A stretch of DNA of 64,000 nucleotides from Irineochytrium annulatum (GCA_027600665.1 JADGJL010000003.1:62001-126000); one strand, 5' to 3'; counted from the first letter of the stretch, positions 35,801 through 44,853 are shown. Notes: generated from the sequence alone by a model not told the origin. A program made the numbers and translations.

Positions 35801-37516
35801 ATGAGTACACTTTATGACCAGGCAATGGAAGAGATGATGACGACAATTCATGAATGGTTTGATGAACAGGAACAGCGGGATGACTTGGAAAGTGTTGTGA
35901 AGCGAACTACGCTGCAAATGGGCATTTTCAATGATATTTTGCTGGATTATAGACCTGGACGGACTACAGTAGACAGTGTAGATCTGGGTTTGGATGATGG
36001 TCTGAAATCGAAGCAGGCAGGAGCCTTTACCGAGGAACAGGTTCGTAACGAGATTGGACCTAGGCTAGTAGAGGTTGTTCAGGGAAGACTGGACAAGCTG
36101 GCCGATTCCCCGTTGATTGACTATCGATTTACCTTCCGTGGTAAATTCCCTACAACAGAAGGAAAGCTGCAACTGACTTTGCTGGAATATATCAATGAAG
36201 AGAAAAAGCAGCAGTTGCTTGAGCGTATTCATACATACATTGATCAGAAGCTGGAGAATGGTGCATATCCAACAAAGCCGTTAGAATCCTTTTTTTTGAC
36301 GCGTCATCTGCTTGACCCTAAACTGTTTCCTGAACTGGATGTGGCATGGATTCTCAGGCAGTATGACCGGATTCAAGAGTTGAATCAGGGTCGCCCGGAG
36401 GCGCTTGCCGAACATCGTGGTGATATTACTCGTGCGTTGAAGGCATGGGCGGAGAGTCAGTTCTTGCCACAGTATTATGATGTGCAGTCTTCTGCATATC
36501 GTACCAATGAATATTCGCTTAAGCTAGGAGCGACGTTGGAATGGGATGTTGAATCACAGACAGACCAATCGTCGGATAAGAAGCAGAAGGCGCAAGTAGC
36601 CGGGACTCAACCGCTAGATCTACTGTTATACGCGGCGGTGATGATTCTACGATTTGAGCCGAATTATAGCAAAGCCGAAGGTCAGACTTACCTGGAACTC
36701 GCGAAGCAACTCGGCAGCAGACGTGCGGCACTGATGATGACGGAAGGCAGCGGGACGTATGCGAAAGAGGATATTCATGTGAAAACGGAAGAAGTGGAAT
36801 GCAAAGCAAATGATGTATTCGCTCTGATGACCATTCACATTCGGAAGGAAGAGCCCGGTGCCTATCAGCAGGCACTTACCTTTATCACTCATTTGTTGAA
36901 GCAGGGCTTTCCAAAAAGTTATAAGATCAAGCTCAAGTCCAGTGTAAAACAATATTTGCCGATCAAAGGACTCGCCAAGTCGGATACGCACCGATTCTTT
37001 GCCAATGCATTGAAGTACCCGGAGCTATATCCACTCCTGGAAGAGTATGCGCGTGAGGCTATCCAGGAGTTTGAGTTTTACGAGGATACCGAGGGAGAGA
37101 AAAATGGTATGCCAGGCAGTTATGCAACCTTTGGACTGGGTCTTGTGGATGAGCGGTATTTCCCGCTGATTGAATATTACATGGGCGAAGTGGATGATGA
37201 GCATCAGTTAATTCAGGATAAGTTCATTGCGGCATTTGTGGAACAACAGGGTGTAACGGCTCAGTCCATACCTGCGTTAGTCGCCAGCTTGCGTCGTTCA
37301 ACGGATAGTCTGAAGCTGAAGATTCAGCCTGAGCTGGAGAATGATGAAATACTCGAACGGTTGGTTAGGCAGATTCAAGGACTTGAGCATTACGAAGTGG
37401 AACGTGTACTTTACCCAATCTTCGGCAAGGTGGAGAAGCTCACAACGCTCGCTCGCAAAGCGGAAGGAAGACGGAAGGAATTATTGCTGAAACTGTTGCA
37501 GGCCGCAGGCAAATAA
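35801..37516 (+). CDS. DUF6138-like large cytoplasmic protein
   Basis: 571 residues, mostly helical, no signal or membrane segment. I recall similar blocks (YLELAKQLGSRRAALMMTEG, ECKANDVFA) in the uncharacterised DUF6138 family; that identification is from memory. ATG 35801 is chosen because CAGGAGA lies 8 nt upstream, in preference to an in-frame ATG at 35777. It starts a three-gene rightward group (with 37606 and 38661) of poorly characterised proteins. Such groups often travel with polymorphic toxin-immunity loci, but no toxin or nuclease domain is visible here, so that is only a possibility. Confidence 0.7.
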   Translation: MSTLYDQAMEEMMTTIHEWFDEQEQRDDLESVVKRTTLQMGIFNDILLDYRPGRTTVDSVDLGLDDGLKSKQAGAFTEEQVRNEIGPRLVEVVQGRLDKLADSPLIDYRFTFRGKFPTTEGKLQLTLLEYINEEKKQQLLERIHTYIDQKLENGAYPTKPLESFFLTRHLLDPKLFPELDVAWILRQYDRIQELNQGRPEALAEHRGDITRALKAWAESQFLPQYYDVQSSAYRTNEYSLKLGATLEWDVESQTDQSSDKKQKAQVAGTQPLDLLLYAAVMILRFEPNYSKAEGQTYLELAKQLGSRRAALMMTEGSGTYAKEDIHVKTEEVECKANDVFALMTIHIRKEEPGAYQQALTFITHLLKQGFPKSYKIKLKSSVKQYLPIKGLAKSDTHRFFANALKYPELYPLLEEYAREAIQEFEFYEDTEGEKNGMPGSYATFGLGLVDERYFPLIEYYMGEVDDEHQLIQDKFIAAFVEQQGVTAQSIPALVASLRRSTDSLKLKIQPELENDEILERLVRQIQGLEHYEVERVLYPIFGKVEKLTTLARKAEGRRKELLLKLLQAAGK

Positions 37517-37605
37517 AAATGTAACAGGGCAAGGAAGATTGTACTGGGCCAGACAGTGGAGCATTTTAGCGAATTGAAAGTGCATTAGGAGAGGCGGGGG
37601 AAGTT

Positions 37606-38658
37606 GTGGAAGCTTTGAGTCGAGACATGTGGCAGGAGTTGAATGCCCAGGACAAAGAGGCTTGGATGCGTAAGCTGATTCATCAGTTACCGGAAGGTAT
37701 GGTATATGAGGGTCTCGAGACATTTGAACGTTTCGGTCAGCGAATCCAGACAGGTGTGTTTACGCATGAAGAGGAGAGGTTTGTATTTGTGCCTGGGAAC
37801 CGCATAACGCTCGGCTGGGATCGTTGGCAATATGGAATGAACGAAGAGACCTCAGCCGACCTGCATGAAACGGTCAGTGAGTATGGTGTGGAGGACGTGG
37901 ATTCGTTTCTGGCGAGTCAGATGTCACCTGTCAGAACGGTTAACATTGCGCCCATGCTCGTGGAATGTGAGAACATTTCGCTGGGCTGGATTGAAGTGTC
38001 CGAGGAGGAAGCCTTCGCGCAGGAAGATTCTGATTTTCCGGCAGCACTGGAGCAGTTTAAACAGTCGGAGATCCGTGAATATGAATTGCATCAACAATTC
38101 CGTCTGATTCGCCAAAGTGAAGATGAAGTGCGAATCCTGTGGTTCAACGAGGGAATAGAACTGGAAGACGTCGTGAGAGAGGAAGCAGCGGCGGGCTTTG
38201 GTCTGCTGACTGAAGACGAATGGGAGTATATCTATGGTGGCGGTTGTCGCACGTTATTCCCTTGGGGAGACAGCTTCGACTATACGATGAGATTGAGGCA
38301 TTTTGGAAGTCTGGAAGGCATGGATGAAACTGTGGATGGATCGGCAGAGACGGCCTCTTTACGAGTTGAAGAAAAGGATGATCGTGCTTATGATCTGGAA
38401 CTGCCGAATTTCTTTGGCATAAAGTTTGCTGGTGATCCCTACAAATATGAGCTTACGCTCGATTCGGCTGGGGATGTGATGCCCAAAGGCGGAGACGGCG
38501 GGAGTCTGATATGTGGTGGTACAGGGCCTCTGGTTGGTTTCTTGCCTGCTGCTGCGGTCTATTATCGAGACGTTAATGCCAGTGAACTCGACTGGGAGGA
38601 TTTGATGGATGCGATGGTGTATCGCAGGGTTGTTCGTTTAACAGAATTGGTACTTTAA
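37606..38658 (+). CDS. uncharacterised protein with degenerate FGE/SUMF1-like core
   Basis: 350 residues from a GTG with AGGAGAGGCGGGGG upstream. Residues about 200-225 read LLTEDEWEYIYGGG...LFPWGD, close to the TEAEWEYAARGG...PWGD signature of formylglycine-generating-enzyme-like folds. The usual C-terminal RGGSW/Cys region is not recognisable (only a GGSLICGG stretch), so catalytic activity is doubtful. The first 190 residues match nothing I know. Second gene of the group starting at 35801. Confidence 0.6.
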   Translation: MEALSRDMWQELNAQDKEAWMRKLIHQLPEGMVYEGLETFERFGQRIQTGVFTHEEERFVFVPGNRITLGWDRWQYGMNEETSADLHETVSEYGVEDVDSFLASQMSPVRTVNIAPMLVECENISLGWIEVSEEEAFAQEDSDFPAALEQFKQSEIREYELHQQFRLIRQSEDEVRILWFNEGIELEDVVREEAAAGFGLLTEDEWEYIYGGGCRTLFPWGDSFDYTMRLRHFGSLEGMDETVDGSAETASLRVEEKDDRAYDLELPNFFGIKFAGDPYKYELTLDSAGDVMPKGGDGGSLICGGTGPLVGFLPAAAVYYRDVNASELDWEDLMDAMVYRRVVRLTELVL

Positions 38659-38660
38659 TT

Positions 38661-39050
38661 ATGATGAAACGTATCTATCAAGCTGTTGCTCCATATACGG
38701 ATGAGGAAATTCAGATCATCATGGAGCGGCAGTTGTTGGAAGAGTTATTATATCTGCCCTTATCCGTTGGCATGTTTCATCAGGACTGGAGGGTCGCACA
38801 GAATATATGTCTTCGGGTGGCAGATCATCCGAATGCCAATGTCAGAGCCAATGCAGTCATGGGTTTGGCTCATACGGCACGTACCAAAGGAAAATTAGAA
38901 AAACGGCTAGTAAAGCCTGTTGTGCTGAAGGAACTTAGGGAGAATAGTGCATTTAGGGGAACCATCCTAGACGCCATCGAAGATATCAATATGTTCATGA
39001 ATTGGAGACTAGGGAGAAAGCATTTGGAGAAAGGAGAGCACGATGTTTAA
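38661..39050 (+). CDS. small HEAT-like repeat protein
   Basis: 129 residues. The helix pair around DHPNANVRANAVMGLAHTAR, followed by VKPVVLKELREN and a further helix, resembles HEAT-type repeats used for protein contact. The ATG follows the previous stop after only 2 nt and lacks its own strong binding site, so it is likely translated by coupling. Small HEAT-like proteins with this layout are seen among immunity proteins, but function here is unknown. Confidence 0.6.
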   Translation: MMKRIYQAVAPYTDEEIQIIMERQLLEELLYLPLSVGMFHQDWRVAQNICLRVADHPNANVRANAVMGLAHTARTKGKLEKRLVKPVVLKELRENSAFRGTILDAIEDINMFMNWRLGRKHLEKGEHDV

Positions 39051-39097
39051 AAGATATTTCCTCACATACATTGCGACACATAAAGGGCAAGGATAAA

Positions 39098-39151
39098 ATA
39101 CACATCAAATCAGCCCCAGCTCATAGAGTGGGACCAAAATGATGTGTGTTT
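39098..39151. terminator. candidate convergent terminator
   Basis: ACACATCA (39100-39107) and TGATGTGT (39140-39147) pair around an inner CCCA/TGGG stem, with A/T-rich flanks on both sides, between two convergent genes. Confidence 0.6.
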
Positions 39152-39186
39152 ATATTCCCTATTTCGATCTAAGGATCGCGCATCAA

Positions 39187-40296
39187 TTATTTCACTTTTT
39201 GTACGGATACCGCCATTTGCTCCAGTTGAGTGTGAGTCAATTGGTTATTCGGTGAGCTGAGGGTTACATAACGATCATCCAGCTTGAACGTGAGCATGTC
39301 CGTTTGGTCTGGTGTATACCATTTGGCGGATACGCCATTAGGCAGTTTAACCGTTTTGCTATCATAGCTGAACGAGTAGTCTTTAGGAGATACCGTGACA
39401 TTCATGCGATTAAAAACAAAGTTAACACCATCGCCGCCTGCACCTACGCTTTTGAACGTGTCTCCGGCAACCATATGTTGTGGGGCATAAGCTGTTGTAA
39501 ACCCGTCAAACTTCGCAAATGCTTTGCGAATGTTATCCAATTGTTGCTTGCTGTAGTTCACATCTGCGAATGCAGTGATCCCTTGATCATTGTTGCTGTT
39601 AGATTTTTGAACAGAGACAGCGACTTGTTGCAACTGAGCTTGACTCAACTTATGATCCGGCGAGCTAAGGGTAACGTAGCGATCATCCAGTTGGAATGTG
39701 AGCATGCCCGTTTGGTCTGGTGTGTACCATTTGGCGATAACGCCATTGGACAGTTTCACGTCTTTGCTCGTATAACCGTCCGAATAATCTCTTGGAGATA
39801 CATCCACTTTCATATGGTTGAAAACAAAGCTGACGCCGTCGCCACCTGCCCCTACACTTTTAAACGTGTCACCTGCAATCATCTGCTGAGGAGCATAAGC
39901 TGTCTCGAACCCATCGAATTGTGCAAAAGCCTTTTGAATTGCCTCTTTTTGTGCTGCGCTATACGTTACATTCGTCAAGGCCGAAGGATTGCTCGTGGCT
40001 TGGCCGATAATGACCTGACCTTTTTTGCCGTCATAGGATACAGGCACATGCAGCGCATCGGTAAGCGCACGTACAGGCAGATAAGTAGAGTTGTTATAGG
40101 TAATTGGAGCCAGTTTGTTGCCATTGCCATCGGTTGGTGAGTAAGCCGCGCCATCTACATTGAAGCTGATTCCATGGTTAAGGTATGCCGAGATCTTCTC
40201 CAGCTGCGTTCCGGCAAATACGCCCGTTGCTCCTGTTAATGTCATGCCCAGTACCATCATCGTTGCTACGGATTTCTTCATGTTTTTTTTCATCAT
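39187..40296 (-). CDS. secreted stalk-domain protein with two tandem repeats
   Basis: 369 residues. A signal peptide (about 1-30, ending VFAG) is followed by a copper-amine-oxidase-N-type stalk domain (about 35-105; YLPVRALTDAL). Two repeats of about 120 residues follow (about 118-240 and 255-369), each with FDGFxTAYAPQxMxAGDTFKSVG, KWYTPDQT and DDRYVTLSSP. The repeats are close to 70% identical by eye, pointing to recent duplication. AAGGAGAG precedes ATG 40296; an in-frame TTG upstream is less likely. Probably cell-wall associated; function unknown. Confidence 0.8.
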   Translation of the reverse strand: MMKKNMKKSVATMMVLGMTLTGATGVFAGTQLEKISAYLNHGISFNVDGAAYSPTDGNGNKLAPITYNNSTYLPVRALTDALHVPVSYDGKKGQVIIGQATSNPSALTNVTYSAAQKEAIQKAFAQFDGFETAYAPQQMIAGDTFKSVGAGGDGVSFVFNHMKVDVSPRDYSDGYTSKDVKLSNGVIAKWYTPDQTGMLTFQLDDRYVTLSSPDHKLSQAQLQQVAVSVQKSNSNNDQGITAFADVNYSKQQLDNIRKAFAKFDGFTTAYAPQHMVAGDTFKSVGAGGDGVNFVFNRMNVTVSPKDYSFSYDSKTVKLPNGVSAKWYTPDQTDMLTFKLDDRYVTLSSPNNQLTHTQLEQMAVSVQKVK

Positions 40297-40496
40297 ATAT
40301 CTCTCCTTCAAGTTGGGGTTTGGTTTAATTTGATGGGCTCGCTGTCCCTTATGGCTTTATATTAAACCCCGAACATATCCAGAATAATTCTGAATTATCT
40401 CCAACTTGTAAACATGTGTGTATATACGGATGATGTAGAACGAAAACGGAAGCTGCTAGGCATGTTTGAACGTATTCTTTGCTGAATCGAAACATT

Positions 40497-40703
40497 TTAG
40501 TTGAAGAGATAGAGGACTAGTCCGCCAAAACCAAGTACAATCGCACCAACGTATACATAGGAAAGTTTACTGAGGTTTTGCTTTGTGCGTCGATCATATT
40601 CGGGGTTGCTGGTCTGATTGGCTTTGGAATTACCGATAATGAGGGTAGCAATACCTCCAAACAAGGCGATACCGACAATTAAAACATAAGGCAACCAGGT
40701 CAT
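40497..40703 (-). CDS. small two-helix membrane protein
   Basis: 68 residues with two membrane helices (about 3-22 and 46-66) separated by a polar basic/acidic loop (KANQTSNPEYDRRTKQN). AAGGAGGT lies 8 nt before ATG 40703; a longer in-frame start upstream has no binding site. No family recognised. It is divergent from the repeat protein at 41033. Confidence 0.65.
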   Translation of the reverse strand: MTWLPYVLIVGIALFGGIATLIIGNSKANQTSNPEYDRRTKQNLSKLSYVYVGAIVLGFGGLVLYLFN

Positions 40704-40844
40704 GAATGGACCTCCTTCGCGAATAAGTTGATATGTCTTCATTGTACTTCAGGATAACCTTTGATGTAAGCTTTAATTGAGAAATATAGGGAAATAAAGT
40801 ATCTGTCTTACAGTATGTAGGTAGTCTTGGATCGGAAAGATCAC

Positions 40845-40934
40845 TATAATTTTAATTTTTTTTAATTCAAAAAAACCTTGATACATCAGGCATCTACAGC
40901 TTTCTTCATTGAAGGCTGTAATTTTTTTTGCCCA
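40845..40934 (+). promoter_or_regulatory. possible leader with attenuator-like terminator
   Basis: TATAAT at 40845-40850 could be a -10 box, with no clear -35. About 45 nt later ACAGCTTT...AAGGCTGT forms a stem followed by eight T residues (40896-40929). This terminator lies more than 100 nt upstream of the 41033 start, so it may attenuate that gene or end a small RNA. Confidence 0.45.
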
Positions 40935-41032
40935 CAGAGTGATCCAGAATAGAAAACCCTGCGTTACACCCTATGAAGACGACGACGAGGAAAGAAATTA
41001 TACACAAAACATAATCGAGGAGTGAACACGTA

Positions 41033-42661
41033 ATGAAAATGAAGATGAAGAAGTTTATCGCACCTGTACTTAGCTTGACACTGTTGATGCCGGGAATCGC
41101 TGGAGCAGCTTCCGCCCCACAGACACCAATGACAATGATGAAAGCTTCCGTGAATACACCTGCGGCTGACTTGAGAGCAAACCTGGACCACCTGCTGTCC
41201 GAGCACTTTGCACTCGCAGTAACGGCAATGGCCAAAGCATATGACGGAGCAAAAGATGCAGATGCAGCCTACAAAGCACTCGACCAGAATGCACTGGATA
41301 TGCAGCCAGCAATCGCTTCCCTATATGGTGAGGCAGGTGCCAAAGAATTCGAACGTATCTTCCGTGCTCATAACAAATACACCGATGATTTGGTGAAAGC
41401 AACCAAAATGGGTAACCAGGCTGGCATCAAACAAGCACAGGCAAACATCAACGGTTTCGTGGATGAGTTCTCCACGTTCCTGAGCACAGCTACCGAAGGT
41501 AAATTGCCAAAAGCAGCAGCCAAACAAGCTCTGCAAGTACATGAAGATCTCGTGCAAAAAGTATTTGATGAGTATGTAGCTGGAGATTACGCTGATGCAT
41601 ACAAGGCTTACCGTGAAGGGTTCAAAGAAATGTTCGACGTAAGTAAGGCACTTTCCACAGCAATTACTACACAAATGCCTGAGAAATTCGAAAATAGCAA
41701 AGCAGATACAAAAGCAGCTGATCTGAGATCTGCACTCAACCATTTGGCTTCCGAGCACTTTGCGCTTTCGGCTCTGCAAATGCAAGAGGAATATGATGGA
41801 CGTACAGCCGCTTCCAACGCACTGATTACAGCTGAAGCTGGAAACACAGCTGACTTCAAAGCAGCGATCGCTTCCGTTTACGGTAACGATGGTGCCAATG
41901 CTTTCGAGAAAATTTGGGTAACCAATCACGTTAATGCGCAAAGCGATTATGTAAAAGCTGTGAAAAACAACGATGCTGCGGCTCGTGCAGCAGTAGAGAA
42001 ACGTATTGACGGATTTACAACAGAATTCGCTACATTCCTGGATTCGGCAACAGCTGGCAATCTGCCAAAAGCAGCAGGACAACAAGCGCTGACAACACAT
42101 GAAAATCAAGTGCAAAACGTATTGAATCAATATGCAGCAGGCAACTATGATGCTTCTTACACAACGAATCGTGAAGGCTTCAAAGTGATGTTTGGTGTAG
42201 GTCAAGCCTTGGGTAATGCAATTGTGACTCAATTTAACGACAAATTCCAAGAGCCAGCAACACCTGCACCAGCGCCAGAAATGACAACGGTGTGGATGCA
42301 ACTGAACAGCAAAATGCTGAAAATTAACGACAAAACAACCAACATGGATACCACACCAGTGCTTTGGAAAAACACAACCTACATTCCATTGCGTTTCTTG
42401 AGTGAAGGTATTGGCGCAACAGTGAAATGGGACAAAAAAGCACAACAAGTAACGGTAATGGCTGGCGATGATACCCTTGAATTCTGGGTGAACAACAACG
42501 TTATGGAAGTGAACGGCGTGAAGAAAAACGTGGGTGCAACGGTATTCGTAAACAAAGATGGACGTACGCAAGTACCTCTGCGTTTCATTGCTGAACTTCT
42601 GAACTGGGATGTAAAATGGGCACAAAAAGATGGTTCTATTACACTGACTAAATCCATGTAA
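41033..42661 (+). CDS. secreted protein: two helical repeats plus stalk domain
   Basis: 542 residues. A signal peptide (about 1-25, ending AGAASA) is followed by two copies of a roughly 180-residue helical domain (about 40-225 and 226-405). Each copy contains ADLRxxLxHLxSEHFAL, a central His (HNKY / NHVN), INGF/IDGFxxEFxTFL and HExxVQxV. Conserved His residues at matching places could bind metal or haem, but this is only suggested. A copper-amine-oxidase-N-type stalk domain (about 420-542; YIPLRFLSEGIGATVKWD, VPLRFIAELLNWDVKW) ends the protein. GAGGAGTG precedes the ATG. Surface role unknown. Confidence 0.82.
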   Translation: MKMKMKKFIAPVLSLTLLMPGIAGAASAPQTPMTMMKASVNTPAADLRANLDHLLSEHFALAVTAMAKAYDGAKDADAAYKALDQNALDMQPAIASLYGEAGAKEFERIFRAHNKYTDDLVKATKMGNQAGIKQAQANINGFVDEFSTFLSTATEGKLPKAAAKQALQVHEDLVQKVFDEYVAGDYADAYKAYREGFKEMFDVSKALSTAITTQMPEKFENSKADTKAADLRSALNHLASEHFALSALQMQEEYDGRTAASNALITAEAGNTADFKAAIASVYGNDGANAFEKIWVTNHVNAQSDYVKAVKNNDAAARAAVEKRIDGFTTEFATFLDSATAGNLPKAAGQQALTTHENQVQNVLNQYAAGNYDASYTTNREGFKVMFGVGQALGNAIVTQFNDKFQEPATPAPAPEMTTVWMQLNSKMLKINDKTTNMDTTPVLWKNTTYIPLRFLSEGIGATVKWDKKAQQVTVMAGDDTLEFWVNNNVMEVNGVKKNVGATVFVNKDGRTQVPLRFIAELLNWDVKWAQKDGSITLTKSM

Positions 42662-42685
42662 TACAACGTTTTTTATAACAGAATT

Positions 42686-42725
42686 AACCAAAAAGAGCTG
42701 CCCCATACGGCAGTTTTTTTTGGTT
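42686..42725 (+). terminator. intrinsic terminator
   Basis: AACCAAAAAGAGCTGCC and GGCAGTTTTTTTTGGTT pair through a CTGCC/GGCAG core with eight T residues, just after the repeat-protein gene. Confidence 0.88.
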
Positions 42726-42852
42726 TCACCCATAAGTTCAAATATTTGGTATAATCATCGAGAATGACCTACATAACAGCTGGAATAGCCGATGAAGTCC
42801 AGAATGAGGTATGATAATTTGGCATAAGCAAAATGAAAAGGGGGACAGAGGA

Positions 42853-43302
42853 ATGAGTACATCATCAAAATCGGAGCGTCCAGCGAAAAATGTGGATACC
42901 CGGTTATTTGTTGCTTGGGCGGTATCGGTTATTGCAACAGGGGGGAGTCTCTATTTTAGTGAGATCAAGGGCTATCTTCCATGTGATCTCTGTTGGTATC
43001 AGCGTATATTCATGTATCCACTAACCATCTTGCTGGGCATTGCCTACTTTAAGGATGACGTGGGCATCACGAAATACGTACTCCCACTTAGTTTCGTCGG
43101 TGGCGGCATTTCGTTATATCATGTAACGATCCAGCGTATTTTTTCGGCTACAGGTAATGCCGTAGCGTGTGGCAAGGTTCCATGTTATACCGACTATCTG
43201 AACTGGTTTGGTTTCATCACCATTCCACTACTGGCACTGATCGCCTTTATTATCATCATTGTGATGCTGTGGGGTATCGGCAAAACACCCAAATCTTCTT
43301 GA
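42853..43302 (+). CDS. bdbC: DsbB/BdbC-family disulfide oxidoreductase
   Basis: 149 residues, four membrane helices. The first extracytoplasmic CxxC is in PCDLCWYQR, the family hallmark, and the second Cys pair is in ACGKVPC. In this family the protein passes electrons from a thioredoxin-like BdbD to quinone, so that secreted proteins acquire disulfides. ATG 42853 has GAGGAA close upstream; a longer in-frame start is not needed. No BdbD gene is adjacent. It is followed after 13 nt by a YtkA-like lipoprotein gene and is probably co-transcribed with it. Confidence 0.9.
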   Translation: MSTSSKSERPAKNVDTRLFVAWAVSVIATGGSLYFSEIKGYLPCDLCWYQRIFMYPLTILLGIAYFKDDVGITKYVLPLSFVGGGISLYHVTIQRIFSATGNAVACGKVPCYTDYLNWFGFITIPLLALIAFIIIIVMLWGIGKTPKSS

Positions 43303-43315
43303 TAAGAAAGGATAG

Positions 43316-43765
43316 ATGGTGATGAGCGGACAAGCTCGTTGGTTCATGCCCTTTTTGGTGCTAATGTTTTTGGTCGCTGGCTGCTCCTATGAGGAACAGG
43401 CTGCTTCCGGGGAGATGCCAGAGATGGTCCGGGTGAAACTTGACGTTCCGGAGAAGGCTACTCTTCATAAACCAACACGGTTGCAGGTGAAGCTTACACA
43501 GGGAGATGCACCGTTAAGTCATGCCGACAATGTGCAATTCCAGATCTGGAATGAACTTGATGATTCGCCTTCTGTATCTCCGGAGCAAGGTATGATGACA
43601 GCTGAAGAACTGGAGAATCAGGGGGCTATTACTGCCAATGAGACAGAGGAAGGGCTGTATGAAATCCAGCATACCTTTGAAGAACCAGGTACGTATGTGG
43701 TACAGGTCCATGTTACGCACGGAGCAATGCATAGCATGCCGAGAGCAAGAATTGTGGCGGAATGA
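43316..43765 (+). CDS. YtkA-like lipoprotein
   Basis: 149 residues. The lipobox VAGC (Cys near 23) follows a hydrophobic helix. The rest is a single beta-sandwich with PTRLQVKLTQGDAPLSHADNVQFQIW and GTYVVQVHVTHGAMHSMP, resembling YtkA/FixH-type domains found next to copper or oxidase assembly genes. It may assist extracytoplasmic redox or metal handling with the BdbC-like partner; that is inference from context. An alternative ATG two codons downstream is possible. Confidence 0.75.
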   Translation: MVMSGQARWFMPFLVLMFLVAGCSYEEQAASGEMPEMVRVKLDVPEKATLHKPTRLQVKLTQGDAPLSHADNVQFQIWNELDDSPSVSPEQGMMTAEELENQGAITANETEEGLYEIQHTFEEPGTYVVQVHVTHGAMHSMPRARIVAE

Positions 43766-43788
43766 AGCAGCGGGCGGATACCAAGGGT

Positions 43789-43818
43789 TTGGTTCAGGGT
43801 GAGCAATAGGTTTATAAT
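43789..43818 (+). promoter_or_regulatory. sigma-A-type promoter of the LacI gene
   Basis: TTGGTT (43789-43794), an 18-bp spacer and TATAAT (43813-43818), 40 bp before the LacI-family start. Confidence 0.6.
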
Positions 43819-43857
43819 GTTAAAGGTATGAAGAATGTTGTAGGAAAAGAGGCTGTT

Positions 43858-44838
43858 ATGGCAACTATTCATGATGTTGCACTCAGGGCAGGAGTTTCTG
43901 TAACTACCGTCTCGCGTGTATTAAACAACCGGGGATATATCAGTCAGAAGACTCGGGATAAAGTGTATCAAACCATGGACGAACTGAACTATCGACCCAA
44001 CGAAATTGCCCGTTCTCTTCTGCGTAAGCAATCCAATGTTATAGGCTTGATTATTCCCGATGTATCTCATCCGTTTTTTGGAGAACTGGCTAACTATGTT
44101 GAGTACCATGCATACCAGAGTGGATTTAAAATTATGTTATGCAACTCCCACATGGACCCTTCCAAAGAGCGTGAATATGTGGAAATGCTCAAGGGTAATC
44201 GCGTGGATGGCATTATTATGGGAAGTCATACACTGGAAGTCGATGAGTATATGAACCTGCATTCCCCAATCGTGACCTTTGATCGTAAGATCGGTGAAGA
44301 AATCCCTTTTATCTCATCTGATAACTATCAGGGAGGGGTTATGGCTGCTGAATTGCTACTCTCGAAGAACAGACGGCATTTGGCACATATTTGCGGTAAT
44401 TTGGAATTACAAATGCTCTCCAATCGCCGGACGACAGGTTTCGTTGATACATTGCAGGCTCATGGAGTCAAGCCGGTCATGATTCATGAAACCGATCTGA
44501 ATGTGTTTGATCAGCATCAGTATACGGAATTGGTGGATAAGCTGCTTGCACAACACCCGGAGGTGGATGGGCTGTTTGTAACGAGTGATCTGATGGCGGT
44601 GCATGCGCTGAAGCAGATCGTGTTAGGTGGGCGCAAGGTACCTGATGAGATCGCTATTGTAGGTTATGATGACAGTCGTGCGGCAGGGTATACGGTGCCT
44701 GGCATAACAACGATTAGGCAGCCGGTGGAGGCTATGGCTAAGCTGGCGATTGATCTGATTCGGCGTCAGATCGCGGAAGAGAAGATCGGAATGGAGCATA
44801 TTTTGCCAGTTACCTTAGTGGAGAGAGAGACGACCTGA
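43858..44838 (+). CDS. LacI-family repressor of fructan/sucrose operon
   Basis: 326 residues. The N-terminal HTH (ATIHDVALRAGVSVTTVSRVLNN) and hinge (YRPNEIARSLL) precede a periplasmic-binding-protein-like ligand domain ending before VTLVERETT. ATG 43858 is chosen because AGGAAAAGAGG is upstream and the HTH begins at once; an in-frame ATG at 43828 would add 10 residues. It directly precedes the ABC-GH32 operon and probably binds the paired TGACATGTCA palindromes at 44905-44930, with sugar as inducer. Confidence 0.9.
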   Translation: MATIHDVALRAGVSVTTVSRVLNNRGYISQKTRDKVYQTMDELNYRPNEIARSLLRKQSNVIGLIIPDVSHPFFGELANYVEYHAYQSGFKIMLCNSHMDPSKEREYVEMLKGNRVDGIIMGSHTLEVDEYMNLHSPIVTFDRKIGEEIPFISSDNYQGGVMAAELLLSKNRRHLAHICGNLELQMLSNRRTTGFVDTLQAHGVKPVMIHETDLNVFDQHQYTELVDKLLAQHPEVDGLFVTSDLMAVHALKQIVLGGRKVPDEIAIVGYDDSRAAGYTVPGITTIRQPVEAMAKLAIDLIRRQIAEEKIGMEHILPVTLVERETT

Positions 44839-44853
44839 TACAGGTCGTTTTTT
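44830..44853 (+). terminator. intrinsic terminator overlapping the LacI stop codon
   Basis: ACGACCTG-ATA-CAGGTCGT followed by TTTTTT. The left arm includes the last codons and the TGA, so the terminator begins inside the gene. Confidence 0.85.

Noticed and set aside
35502..35846. Open frame of 114 codons on the minus strand between the DUF7662 and DUF6138-like genes
   Set aside because: Low-complexity start, no ribosome binding site, overlaps the start of the DUF6138-like gene, and no recognisable family.
37606..38658. Active formylglycine-generating enzyme
   Set aside because: Only the TEDEWEY...PWGD stretch is recognisable; the C-terminal catalytic Cys region is missing and no sulfatase gene is nearby.
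39304..40140. 278-codon plus-strand frame opposite the stalk-domain protein
   Set aside because: It mirrors the duplicated repeats of the minus-strand gene and has Cys/Arg-rich, unfamiliar composition; it is a shadow frame.
41321..42733. 470-codon minus-strand frame opposite the repeat protein at 41033
   Set aside because: Cys/Phe/His-rich antisense translation of a codon-biased gene; no start signal; the plus strand has a signal peptide and known domain.
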